Position numbers and translations under genes: made by a program. The notes below the pieces were generated by a model that was not told the origin of the DNA, did no database searches, and worked only from the letters and a program-made list of their open reading frames with translations. Shown here one piece after another: positions 1-11,235 of a stretch of 64,000 nucleotides of DNA (position 1 is the stretch's first letter; each line of letters starts with the position of its first letter). The DNA is from Glossina fuscipes (lineage: Eukaryota > Arthropoda > Insecta > Diptera > Glossinidae), in assembly GCF_014805625.2 (NCBI RefSeq), contig NW_023998556.1:1795645-1859644 (forward strand), in the 5' to 3' direction.

Positions 1-1232
1 AAATTTTGTAAAGAGATTGTTACATTCCCGCGGACGCGCCCACAATTAGCCGAAACTTTAAATCAACGTTTTTAAGACTTGAACCAAATATTAATTATAG
101 TCCGCTAAAAATTCCACTGTAAAAAGACGCCCGTAAACCAACTGATACGTCCGCAATTAACAAAATGCTTTGCGGATATGTTACGGCGGCCATTGTGGAC
201 AACGGGACCAAACCCTTAAGGATTGTTTAATGCTTCAATGCTTTCCACGTTCGATGTATATATATACATTCGAATCAGGTTATTGTCTGCTAGAAAACAA
301 AACGAATTATTCTTATTCCCCATCAGCACGGCATTCTCTTTCTTTCACGAGCAAATTCTACTTTACATATATTTTCAGAATGATAGTCTTTGAAGCGAAC
401 ATTGGTTTCATTTTACACTCTACACACTTGTGGTATAGAGCGCTGTTAATTTCGTGCGAATGCATACAATACCCGGAAGAACTTGAGATAGACGCATCTT
501 TTATTGTATCTAACCTTGCCTGTTCGTCAGTTTTGTTGTGTTAACCCTACCGCCGCCACCGATGTGATTCAACCCCACTACGAAAGCTTACAATGTCGTC
601 GTTGAAAAGTCCTTATGTGGGTAACAGTAGTGTGTAAGAGTCGTTGCATAGCATAGTGTTTTGTGTGCTTGTTTATTTTTAGACGACCTTAACAACACCT
701 GCGTAATGCATTTACTATTCTGTTAAGAAAAATCAAAGCAATCCTTGGTATTTGATTTTATTGTCATTTTTTCATAAAAAATGATTTCAATTTTTACTAA
801 TAAATGTGTCCAAAACACCAAGTTTGCCTGCTCTTTTTTTTCAAATTTTCCTTCCATACTCTTAAAAAATCTTTCTTGTTTACAATGTCATCCATAAACA
901 CCAATTTTCCGACTACATTGACCCAATGAATACCAACTATAGCAAGACCACTGTCACGCTCCCCGTAAGCCGTTGGTAGAAGGACGTAATAGGTAGCTAA
1001 AAGAGTAAAAACACGTTTCTAAGTTCACTTTTTCAGTTGTATATCCTGATGAGAGCTAATGTAACGCTATTCCACTGAGAATTGGGCGTGATCCCTGGCA
1101 AATTCTAGTTCTAATTAAAAAATTTGACTCATGTTTATGTTAAAGTAACCAGAGATATAAGGGACGCTATTATCACTAACACTAACACTTTAAAATAAAC
1201 TCTATTTTAATCAAATCGATGGTACTCGCAAC
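1..1232. other. non-coding stretch, nothing recognised
   Basis: AT-rich sequence without a coding region I can support. One open frame on the plus strand (170-544, 124 codons) has no recognisable motif, is rich in Y/F/S/C and looks like a chance frame. No RNA gene, tandem repeat or terminal inverted repeat was seen. It could be intergenic or intronic DNA of a neighbour outside the window. Confidence 0.5.
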
Positions 1233-1466
1233 TCAAATGCTTTGCATATTGTTGACGTTGATTAGGCTTTCATCACTATTTGTTAGTCGCTCGAAAAGTT
1301 GTTCCAGCTGGTATTTTGATTGATTTCTGTTTTTTGCTAAGTTCAATCTCATGTCAAAGATGGTCCTGGCATTTTTCAGATGGCTTAGCATTGCTCCTTT
1401 ATAAGCTGGGTAAGAGGTTACAATCGAAAGAGCAAATCTTGTGTATCCTTCTACATTCTTATTCAT
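1233..1466 (-). CDS. unidentified small ORF, 77 codons
   Basis: An open frame of 77 codons starts at an ATG preceded by a run of A (a good insect start context) and ends in TGA; an ATTAAA follows about 25 nt after the stop. The translation is rich in K, R, L, N and Q, with an amphipathic, coiled-coil-like middle (LNLAKNRNQSKYQLEQLFER) and no signal peptide or membrane segment. I do not recognise a family. It begins just past the presumed 3' tail of the LINE fragment at 1500-2490 and is not obviously part of it. It could be a last exon, a fragment of another mobile element, or chance. Composition is more protein-like than most short frames here, but the evidence is weak. Confidence 0.2.
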   Translation of the reverse strand: MNKNVEGYTRFALSIVTSYPAYKGAMLSHLKNARTIFDMRLNLAKNRNQSKYQLEQLFERLTNSDESLINVNNMQSI

Positions 1467-1499
1467 TTTTTTAAACGTGAAAGGCAGGTTAAATAACAG

Positions 1500-2490
1500 C
1501 GCTAGTTATGATTATTACAGAGTAATTTAAGGAATATTAAGAAAAAAAAGCGTGTACACATCCAGCACAGAATCACTCTTGCAGCCGTTGTGAATCTAAA
1601 TCCTTTGACATTGCAAATATAGAAAAACTCAACAACCAATAATAGCGAAATTAAGTTCAATTTTCGAATCATACCATTAGAGGTTGACAGATTGTGCACA
1701 GATTGGAAGAGATTGGAGTGGGATTTTCAAGCATAGGAAGGAAACAGTTTAACTTCGACAGCGTATATGACTCGGCCGAAGGGAGACCGTTGATATGTAG
1801 GATAAATAGAGCGGATCGTCAATGGCTGCTTTGAAGGACATCTGACGTCGAGGGGAATTCATAGGGAATGATGAAGATAAAGGCTTATCCATTTCACTAA
1901 GTAGAAAGTGAACCCAGAGGCTCGGAACTTGAAGATCAATAAGTTGGTTAATTGAATCAAATGTTTTACTAATGTCAGTACATACGACATCTGTGCGAGA
2001 GGTACTAGAAAAAGCCTTGGAAACATAAAAAGTATACCTTAAGAGATTCGCAATAGTGGGTCTTCCTTTTCATAAGCTGTGCTGGGATGGGGAACTATAA
2101 GGTTCGATAGTAAAAGCTAACTACTGAGCAACAGTTTGTTCGAATAATTTAGGTAAAACACTTAACTTGTCAATGCCTCGATAGATTTCGACAAGATGTC
2201 TCTATCCACACTTTTGAAGTGGAATGAGAAAGCTACTCTTCTTTTCAGAGAATGATAGAAAATGTTTGAGGATACATCACACAACTCATCAGGGCGTGAT
2301 TTGAGCATACGTGATAGAATATCGTCAGGTCCAGTAGCGCAGCTATGTTTTGAATCGACCGAATTCTGAATTGAAATCGAGTTTGCAATTTGGTATGGGT
2401 ATTTATCACTTAAGACGAAATCAGCGGTAAAAAAACTTCGCCGGAAGCGTTCAGCAAAGATATTCGTGATTTCAATATCTTAAAAGCTTC
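1500..2490 (-). mobile_element. CR1/Jockey-like LINE fragment, decayed
   Basis: Read on the minus strand, this resembles the reverse transcriptase ORF of a non-LTR retrotransposon, broken by many frameshifts and stops. The N-terminal RT entry region (IFAERFRRSFFTADF, then ATGPDDILSRML) is near 2480-2310. The region for the last part of ORF2 and the 3' tail lies toward 1500. Nucleotide stretches repeat the copy at 15905-17560: for example, the shared agaaaaagccttg word and the TGTACAC-rich tail region near 1550 and 16065. The catalytic YADD part is lost or rearranged. By family knowledge it once copied itself by target-primed reverse transcription; it is now inert. It sits about 0.75 kb beyond the stop codon of the FAM43-like gene, same strand. 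Confidence 0.65.
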
Positions 2491-3239
2491 CTTGCCAAAC
2501 TTATAGAAATATTAAACATTAATCAGATATGCGGATTTTATCATTTGATGGTATCTGCAATAACTTTTGCGGTTTAGATAATTAAGTCGATGCATTGCAG
2601 TAGAGAAAATGAAGTAGTCCTACGTAGATCCGCTTTTCATGTATTGTCGGAAAAGTTTTTTTCCCCTATTTTGTAATAGTTATTATATAGCCATTTAGGT
2701 ATACTATAATAATAAACGGCATTTTTGATCTATATTTAATGGTTTTATATATCTCTATATTACAAATTTTGCAAAACAAAACCTTCCGATTAAGTTATAG
2801 ATTTACATTTGTATAACATTCAAAGAAAATATATTAAAACGTTAGTAGCTATACTAAAAGGGAAACTAAGACCGAAATACAATACGAGTACTTAAAAATG
2901 TTGAAACCGGTTGGAGATAATACGTAAGACAGATAGTAAGCTACTGTGTTAAATAACTTAAACTAACTAATTATAAAACATGAAAAATAAGAAAAATCAA
3001 CGAAACAAATACCAAGGGAAGCGTACGCATGGAGAATTGCAAGCAATGGAGGAAAACAATATTTTACAAATTACTTAAACAATTTCACTCATCGTTACAA
3101 TTTCGTTGCAAAATAAATATTCTAAAAAAGAGAAAAAGAAAGAAGTTTGTACATAAATTTTCTTTACATTTTTGGAATAACGTGCGCTTAACTGTGGGTA
3201 TACGCCTGTAATTAGTTATGCAAATAAGCATGTTTTTTT
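2491..3239 (-). other. 3' flank and probable 3' UTR of the FAM43-like gene
   Basis: AT-rich sequence directly downstream of the FAM43-like stop codon (minus strand). I see no canonical AATAAA on the minus strand close to the stop. An ATTAAA variant near 2740 is a possible polyadenylation signal, which would give a 3' UTR of roughly 0.5 kb. A 60-codon plus-strand frame at 3029-3211 is K-rich low complexity and is not supported as a gene. Confidence 0.4.
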
Positions 3240-6200
3240 CTAAACTGCTGTGTCATTAGTAAAACGTAAAGATTTTCGAGGCATTGGTTTGGGGGCTATT
3301 TGAGGTTTAGCTCTTGAAGTTATTGGCTTTGGTTGTCTGTTATTGATCCCATTTGTTTTCTGTTCTTGTTCCTGATATTCTACGTAACCAGACTCATCAC
3401 TGCACTCGGAATCTGAATCGTTGGTCACGTTTTCCTTATACTCTAGACGGACTGTTTTAAAGTGACTGGAAATTTCAGTTTTACTACTGTCTGCTTCAGT
3501 TTTTTCGTGATTGTTGAGGGAATCTTTCACTTTTAAAGTAATCATATTAGAATTGGTGCAAATAATCGTCTCCTTCTTTAATTCTTTGCCATTTATTTTC
3601 AGCATGACTGATGGGTGTGTCATGAAGATTGGTTTCTCGTCAACTTGTTGCGAGCTTGGGAATTGATATTTAGAAGATACATCGTCGCGATGATTGGTTA
3701 CGGTGCTAGATGTTTCACATCCACTCGATATCGAACCGTCATCCGCGCTATCGTTATTAATTTGATCGCGAGGTGTCGGTATGGGAAGGCTAACAGAAGA
3801 GCTCTCCGACGATATAGATGATTGTGCCTGGTGATGAGCCGACAGAAATCTTGCTTCGAAATTTCCACTAACACTAGTCTCTAAGCTGCTGCTGCCTTCA
3901 TCACTACTTAATGATAAATGGGCCATCTTGCGCATGGAGTGACGGTGCAACATATTAAGTATGGCAGCCTGGTGAAAATATAAATCATTCTCATCATCAT
4001 CGCCATCATCAACCAAGTATTCACCTTCTCCATCACTGCATATACCCGAACGCCTTAAAGTAATCATTGCAAGACTTGAGGTTTGGGAATTTTCATTATC
4101 CTCAGCAAACTTCTCGTGTGGATCAAAGTCAGCCTCAGGATGAGCGCCAGGGTCACTATTAATAGTAGGCAACAAACTTAAGGACTCTTCTTCGTCTTCA
4201 ACATCCTTCAAATCGGTTAAACTGCTACAACTGCTGCTCGTTTGTTTATGTAATTCGCGTTCAAAATAGGGCAACAATTCCTTAGCTAAGGAAGCATTTG
4301 CATCATAGTCATTGTGTTTTAAAATCTTATCAAAATCATCTGAATCGTCGGACCCATAATTCACTGCACATAGTTCCTCGTCTTTTGCTTCGGACTTTTT
4401 GTTGTCCTTCATGCTATGTTTCTGATCAATTTTGGTTTGATGTTCAAAGAATAATGGCTCTCGACATGTTCTGTTCAAAACACTGCAGCTTAACGGCCTG
4501 GTTTTACCAGTACATAAGGGCTCTTCAAAATTTTTATTCAGCACATCGAAACTCAGGGGCCTAGTTTTGCCTGTGCGACGTATGGAGTGGCCCCGGCGGC
4601 AGCGTCGTCGTCCAAGGGTCATGGCTGGGTAAAACGAATCTTTTTGGCAACAAGATTTCATTTCTGGCTCGTTAGTCTCTTCAACTTCTTCGCCTTCTTC
4701 GCCGATAGCTTCTTCTATAGCCATTAGTTTTGGCGCTGATTTTGAACGCTCCAATGGCGGACGATAGTTATTACTGCCCACACTGAGTAAAATCTTCCGA
4801 CGTGGTAAACTGGGATTATCATAGACTGCATTGGCTAGACTTAAACGAGCGTTCTGTTTGAGAATTTTTTCTCGTTTAAATTCACGCAGAGCGCGTTCAA
4901 GATTACCCTGAAACCAGTTGAGAGGTTTATTAACCAATATCTTCATGGGGAAGTTTTTCTTACCTTTAATGTATCACATATCTCATGTACAATTTTCTCC
5001 TTACTACAAAGCACTGCGTGACATCTAAGTTCATGCTTAAGTTTCCGCCCCTCATGACGATAAATCCAGCAAAACACCCGCGGATAATTCTTTGGAGCGC
5101 AACAATGTGTTATACGATTAGCCCAATATTCCGTTAGTCCATGTTGTCTCGTTGTTGCTTTAAGACCTGAAGCACAAACCTTTATCCTCATTATTACATC
5201 AGGCTTGTTATTTTGGGTATAATTTCGCCACAGTGTGTTCAGTTGCTTTTCAACGCAACCCTCACCTAAAAAAGTCAGAATCGCTTATATTATTGTAATC
5301 TTTATTGTAATATTGCTAAAATGTCCGAAGGGTATATATTCTCGGATTAAAATGATATGAGTACTAAGACTTTTGGCTCTATTTAAAAAAAAGATATAGA
5401 TGGTTATGGGATTTAAGGACGTTTCCCGTCTGGCGATTAAGGCTAATTCGCAAGATGCTATGCTAGTTCGGGAAGTGGTGGTGATATATCGTTCGCTGAT
5501 AAAAAGAAAGTTTATTCAGTAATCACTGTAACAATCCCCGACCATAAATACCCCAGACCATAAATTAATAATTCATTCAAATATATTTCAATATTTTATT
5601 GATATTATATTCTGTAGATTACTTCATACTGAAAACCTTTCAGGTTATACCTGACCTTATAACCTTATAGGTTATAATTTTTTTAACCTACCTTTGGCCC
5701 AACCCGTTAAAACGTTGCCCAGATATGAGACTTTATATTCGGGATCTGGTGAACTAATGTCGACACTATGCGTACGTCGCCATAATAATTTGCCCAAGCC
5801 GCGGGATAAAGAACGTATAGCTTTAATACGCAAATCGTTGTCATGGTTCTCCTGAAAATTTTGCAAAGCTAAGGAACTCGAATGACCAGACACCTCTTGG
5901 CTTTGTTGGCCAACTGCGAAATTAGTACACTGATAGTCAAAGTCTTTAGTTACATGTTTAATTTCTACAGGTATGGAGGCTGGATCACCCTCTTCTTTGG
6001 TATAACGTTTAAATCGCTCCAAATGTGGACTGGTTGACTTGCGGCGTCCACTATAAGTGTTGAATTTATATTCACTTAGGGATTTCGATTTATATTCGCT
6101 TTCCGTTTTCTTATTCAATAGCTTGGACAAGGGTGAGGGTTTTGTGTGCTTTTGCTGCTTGGAGGATGTGTCCATAGTTTTGATGGAATTACGATATTCT

Positions 6201-6592
6201 GAAAATCCATTGCGTGAAAATGACGGATTAGATTTGTCTATTTCTTCATCGTTACGATTCGTTTTTTCCCCCGCTTTACCTTTCTTGCATTTCAATTCTT
6301 CTTTAGCGTTAATTTCCTCAGTTGATTTTTGTAATAATTTTCTGCCAAAACTAAAAATTGTTAATTTATCCTTTGATAATTTCTTGTCGTTGCTACCATT
6401 GTTGTTGTTATTATTAATTACATTTGGCACATTTTCATTGAACGAAGTTTTTGGCACTTTATTATGTTTAAATTGTTGACTTGAATTGTTTTTATAATTG
6501 TCGTTATTATTGTTGTTTATTTGATTAGAGACTTTAACAAAATCAACTTCATCGAGTAGCATTTCATTCCCAGTCACACTATTGGCAGCCAT
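3240..6592 (-). CDS. FAM43-like PTB/PID-domain protein, three exons, complete
   Basis: Exons (minus strand): 6592-5692, 5265-4964 and 4907-3240; total 2871 nt, 956 residues plus stop. Junctions are AAAG|GTAGGT...TTTTTTAG|GTGAGG (phase 1) and TAAAG|GTAAGA...TTTCAG|GGTAAT (phase 0), and the frame stays open throughout. The ATG at 6592 sits in AAAATGG context with an in-frame TAA at 6623-6621. The phosphotyrosine-binding (PTB/PID) fold runs from about residue 283 (DPEYKVSYLGNVLTGWAKG) through exon 2 (TLWRNY, TRQHGLTEYW, FCWIYRHE, RCHAVLCS) to about 420 (LERALREFKREKI). This order and these motifs match FAM43A/B and Drosophila CG8312; proteins of this class are thought to be adaptors. Residues 1-282 are basic with poly-N tracts and an RRTHSVD motif. 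Residues after 420 are long, low-complexity, Ser/Asp/Glu-rich and much longer than in vertebrate FAM43. No membrane segment or signal peptide. Family call is strong; cellular role is inferred only. Confidence 0.9.
4908..4963 (-). other. intron 2 of the FAM43-like gene, 56 nt
   Basis: A minimal-size fly intron: donor GTAAGA after a complete AAG codon, acceptor TTTCAG before GGT. Splicing it out joins ICDTLK to GNLERALREF, the expected continuous end of the PTB region. If retained, the frame from exon 2 stops within the intron (reading VRKTSP then stop), so removal is required for a full-length product. Confidence 0.85.
5266..5691 (-). other. intron 1 of the FAM43-like gene, 426 nt
   Basis: The donor GTAGGT splits a glycine codon after G; the acceptor CTTTTTTAG restores it with GT, giving WAKG|EGCVEK across the junction. 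This cuts the PTB domain between its first strand and the rest. The intron is AT-rich and has a cluster of short aggttata repeats in both orientations near the donor (5640-5690). No embedded gene is seen. Confidence 0.85.
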
Positions 6593-9397
6593 TTTCTCTT
6601 TTTTAATTATGAAAATTATTTATATTTACAGACCACTTTGGAACAAGACTCAAATTAATTCTGATATTAACTTTCTCCTCAAATCTCTTATCGTAAACCT
6701 CTACTTTGAAAACGAAGGCGAAGCAGTTATAGAAACATTGTCTAGAAAAAAAATTTAAAGAAAGAAAATCAATTAAGTGAAAATTCTTTACATATATACT
6801 TAGAAGTATTATACAAGAGTCTGCCAAATAAGGTCAATTTTTCATTCGTTTGACCTATTCATGCTGTGTAAAGCAATTATATAAATTAAGCGCAATTCAT
6901 CGGTTTCATTGTTTGTTGCCTTGTAACTTTAGTTTTGAAAAAAAGTCCCCTCTTCGGAAAATATATTCATTACTCCCGAATATCCTTAGAAGACAAAGAT
7001 ATGATGAGATACGCCGGTAGAATACGATGAACTAACTGAACATGGCGAAAGGAAGAAGTAGCGCGGTAACCGTTTTTTAACAATCCCATTAATATGGGAA
7101 TCGAATAATTGAGCTTGGAGACTGGGACGCTATTTATAGTAAACTAAGAAGTAAAGAATGTGTTTTATATTGTTATTATTTTTTTTAATAAACTTTCGTT
7201 ACAACGAACTAAATAGTGTTTTGTTTGGAATCACGTTCACGTGGCAAAACATGAAACCTTGGAGTATTTGAAAAAACCGAATTTCCTACACTTTAAAATC
7301 GTACACTACTTGTGCTTTTATGGTGAGTTTCTTTCTTATCTATCTGATTATAAGTATTTGGTTTAACAAGAAAGCGGTTACGTCAACTAAAAATTCCCGG
7401 CCGTGGGACAGAAAACTATTTTTCTTTCCATATTCGAATTTCTTCGTCTCGATAGTCTCCACCAATCCAAAGCTTCTCTCCTTTCGATGTTTTTTTTATA
7501 AAACGATATATTCAGATATTTGATATCTTTAGTATATCTGCTTTGACTTGCAAGTTAATTTTTCGTTTATAGAGAATCACCTCTTTTAGGCGTGCACACG
7601 GACGGCATCATACGCGTACGACCTCCTCTAAAACCATTAAATCATCGACAAATATTGCGCTCGAGAATTACCATTTTGAGTTTAAACGATCGTTTTTCTC
7701 TCCAAGAGTAATGTTTAATCAATAAACGAAATTTAGAATTTTTTATTGTTTCGGAAATCAGAAAAGTGTTGTTACTGAAACCACTACAATTCGTGAAATG
7801 TGTCGTTTGACAGTTCTTATTTTCTGAAGATAATGTGTATTTTTTGTTAGAGATGACATCTATATGCAAGCCCCGGAAATTGTGACGAGAAGTCTTACGG
7901 TTTGTAAAAAATATAATACTTTCTAGCACTTTCTATATTATATGGGATTTGATTGGAAAATTTGGTGGTTATCCATTCACTCAATTTAGAGATCAATTCT
8001 CCTCTTGTATATATCACATACTTCTTTATTTAAAATTAAAATTTTATATAACATTGAAGGACCTTATACGAAATTGAGTGAAATAACTTGTATGGTCTTT
8101 CAGTGTATGCGCGAAAGTAGAAAGAGTTTCTCCCGTAAACGTCAAGCAAATTTTTTCTGAGTGTGAGGATTGATACCTAAATACTTACTAATAATATTTT
8201 ACGGCAGAGCTTTTGATTTTGAATCATAAGTAGAAATTCAAAAATTTAATTTTCCTTTTCCAGATTGGTGAACAATATTTTTGATTGGTTCCATCGTTAA
8301 TTCTTTTGAAACTTATTGCCACGTTTTTTGGGGGTCCTAACCCGTTTATTATAAATTTTGCAAATTTACAAAGCAAATTTCCGTAATTTGAAACAGCGTA
8401 AATTGAGACCTGGACCTATTTCTTTCTTTTCTTTATGGCGGCAACATTATAAATAAGTACATTTATATTGATACTTTGTATAGAATAGAGTTTTAAGCGT
8501 ACATATTTGTTATTCAAGATCAACTACTCATGACATCGGCAAGCAGTTTTCATTGTTTTAATTGTTACTCTCCACATATGAGTTTATAATTTGTAAATCA
8601 GTATAAATTTCACATTGCAGCATTGTTATCGCTAACTTTGTAAATTAATTAATTAATTTAATTTCATTTTTAGCTTTTATCTTAAACTCTAAAACCATTT
8701 CGTAGGGGATACTCTACATTACTCATTGATGGGAATTGACACTTTCGATGAATTGTGTACATGTTAACTTAGCAGTCCAGTGCATTAAATGTTCCCATCA
8801 TTTTTAGGATGCCATCGTTCCTTTCTTTTTTTTAAATTTAGTTAATAAATTAATTCTTAAAAAAAACTGCGTGTTATTTAGAGTTTCATTACAATTTGTG
8901 AACTGACTAATTAGCAGGCTTTTTTACGTCCAACCAAGTTTTAAAGTTAAACAGAGTGCAGGCATAAAACAACAACAACGACAAAACAAGCCAAAACATT
9001 AGTTATCTGTCAAACATCATCAAAAAGTAAAGTAAAAATGTTCGACGAGATTTCGTTAAGTTTGCCCGAACGTACTTCTCTTCTTCTACTTCTCTTTTTC
9101 TGGTTTCAGTGAGTGATAAATTTTGCGTTTCCATCTTAATGGAATAAAAAAAACCCAAAAGCGATTAAAAACGCGTAACAAAATTAAAAATCAAAGAAAT
9201 AGCGCAATAAAAGTGTAAATCATTCTAGCTAATCAGTCCTAGATTTGAACAGACTATCGTTTACGTAGTAGAAACCTAGCATTCTACGATAAGATAATAG
9301 TTAGAACATTTAAGTAAAATTTCATTTCTATATAATGTATTGCCCATAATTTTTTATTTTATCTTATATGGGTGGGTTGGACCGTTAAATTTGTTTA
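6593..9397. other. upstream flank of the FAM43-like gene, no coding region recognised
   Basis: The 5' UTR and promoter of the minus-strand gene should lie here, but I cannot place a transcription start: TATA-like strings are too common in this AT-rich DNA. Short frames at 6603-6827, 7320-7523 and 7642-7929 show no motif. The stretch holds small tandem runs such as (TTAA)n near 8644-8660 and aac repeats near 8970. A 26-codon frame starting near 9037 (MFDEISLSLPERTS) is noted but unsupported. Confidence 0.4.
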
Positions 9398-9805
9398 TCA
9401 TTTATTAATTATAATAAAACATGAGCTATTTATGATTAACATTAAGCAAATTCGTTTTTGAGTCCATAAGTCCTGAATTCGTCGAAAAATACATTTGAGC
9501 ATCATCGGCATTATAAATAAATGTGACTGTTGTGGCAGCAAGCAAACTAAGTCAGTTAAAAAGGTAGTAAATAAAGTACTCTCCATGAATATCCTCCAGA
9601 AGCTTCAGCATATGACAGCTATGTCCAAATTTACAACCAGACTGATCGGCACAAAGTAAATTCTACGTCTTCGCCTCACCTAATCAGTTATTAACTGTTC
9701 AAATACCTTCGATAACGCAGCGGTAGTACTTATTGGACGGAAGACTTCAAGAAAACAGACGATGGTTTTTTCCTAATAGTTGTAATTATCGCGATTTTCC
9801 AATAA
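9398..9805 (-). mobile_element. LINE reverse transcriptase fragment, internally deleted
   Basis: In shifting frames on the minus strand the order is: KIAIITTIRKKPSS (near 9805-9765), then FRPISTTAALSKVFEQLITD followed by a stop, then DQSGCKFGHSCHMLKLLEDI (near 9645-9590), then a jump to TFLTDLVCLLPQQSHLF and a NADDAQMYF remnant of the YADD catalytic motif (near 9520). These are conserved RT blocks in the expected order; the block containing the first catalytic aspartate (AFD) is missing, which shows an internal deletion. Several frameshifts. Jockey-type clade is likely from the FRPIS..QSG.+.GHS pattern, but the clade is uncertain. Confidence 0.7.
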
Positions 9806-10870
9806 TAACTTTACGAACAAGTTGTAATGATATGATTTAGAAAACGAGTCAACGGTAGAATGATATTAGGAAGAATAAACTTAACAAATTTGTTTCATTC
9901 ATGCTGTCATTACCGATAGCATTTAATTTAATATAATGTGTCGTCCGCCATACTTTATCACGAATTAATGCCCTAAATTGAAAGTTATTACCTTACCGAT
10001 TCAATACTTCTTCATTCACAAGCGCGATTACAAAGAATCCGATTAGATCTCAAAAAACACTGATTTAATCTACTCCTTAAAGACTCCTTCTAACTCCAAT
10101 CTTCTGTAAAATTTTAAAAGGAGGGAAGATCGGCATTAAATTTCTTGCAATAGTAAAGACGTTTCATATGTTGGGTATTATTATGCCCTCTATTTCTAGG
10201 CATCCGGAAAGCTTCGCGATTACTTGCATTATGGAAACACGGTACGAAGACTAATAGTTCTTTTAACTTCAGAGAAGAGCCATGGCAGTGTAAAGGGCCT
10301 AACCTTCTAAATCTTCATAGGAATATGATCATAAAATAACAAAGATAAATGATGCGCTAAATGAGACAATTTTTAGTTGACATCGGCAAAGTTCCAATTG
10401 CAATGTTTGCCGTGCAAACATCCATGGATTAATATCAATATCGAACTCGATAAAAATGATCACGCCGGCAGTTACTACTGCCTCGATATCTTGTTTAAAC
10501 TAATTTTTATTCTTTAATGCTTCACACGATTCGCTGGTAAAGGTACGTTGTCAAACTTTTTCCCAATTTGTGTCAGTGGCACGCTCCTAACTTGTACCCA
10601 TATCGGCTGTGAACGTGCCTTTGTATTCTCTTTTGTTAGTTTTTTTATTTATTCATATGTTTCCATATAAGGACTTCGTTCCTTTTGCTTTCTTTTTTTA
10701 TTTTATAAGTTTTGTTAACTCTCCACGTTTTTGATCACTGACATCTGCTGGTGAAAATGATTAAGTAATACGAAATATTAATGTACACATAGTTCAAATT
10801 CGATGATTTCGACCTTTCTCTACATAAAATAACTCTAGTATTACTAAGTTATTCAGTGTACACAGGCGCT
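9806..10870. other. non-coding stretch, nothing recognised
   Basis: AT-rich, no supported ORF. The stretch 10100-10480 has slightly higher GC and might be an older, unrecognisable transposon piece, but I could not match either strand to a family. Confidence 0.35.
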
Positions 10871-10874
10871 TATC

Positions 10875-11235
10875 ATGGATTACTCAAAATTGCATTTACC
10901 ACCTTCATTACATTTGTCGTTTGATTTGAGAAAATCTGCTGCCGAAGTCCATGAAACACTTATATGGCGATACTGCTCCATTATATCCTAATCGTCGGCT
11001 TTGGTTTCCACGGTTTAAAAGTGGTAGTAGTGGACAAAAACTCAGCAGCTCTCAAGGAACTTTTGAGCAGCTTAACAGTTGATGAATCGACTGTTCCTTG
11101 ACATTTACATAAGTTGGGAAGAACACAAAGAAGGGAAAATTGCTATCGGACGAATTGACTGAAAATGCCACTTCGAATCCTTTCAACATTGCGAGATCAA
11201 TGCTTGCCAGCCAAAAAAAGGAATAGTTTTCTGTG
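10875..11235 (+). pseudogene. mariner-type transposase, N-terminal fragment
   Basis: An ATG at 10875 opens a frame reading FDLRKSAAEVHETLIWRY before a stop near 10990. In other frames follow LWFPRFKSG, then TVDESTVP.HLHKLGRTQR, then LSDELTEN..NPFNIARSMLA. These are the two helix-turn-helix DNA-binding regions and linker of Tc1/mariner-superfamily transposases, in order and with normal spacing. The catalytic DDD domain is absent: at about 11235 the sequence changes to the endonuclease of a LINE, so the element was interrupted or joined by deletion. No terminal inverted repeat was identified upstream. By family knowledge such proteins bind the element ends and cut at TA sites; this copy cannot. 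Confidence 0.75.

Noticed and set aside
170..544. 124-codon plus-strand open frame
   Set aside because: No motif, biased Y/F/S/C composition, and no splice or start context that supports it.
3615..4564. Plus-strand frames opposite the FAM43-like last exon
   Set aside because: Antisense shadows of a confirmed coding exon.
6057..6479. 140-codon Leu-rich plus-strand frame
   Set aside because: Antisense to exon 1 of the FAM43-like gene; Leu-rich because the sense strand encodes poly-N and poly-K.
9037..9115. Short frame starting MFDEISLSL, signal-peptide-like
   Set aside because: Only 26 codons and no supporting evidence.
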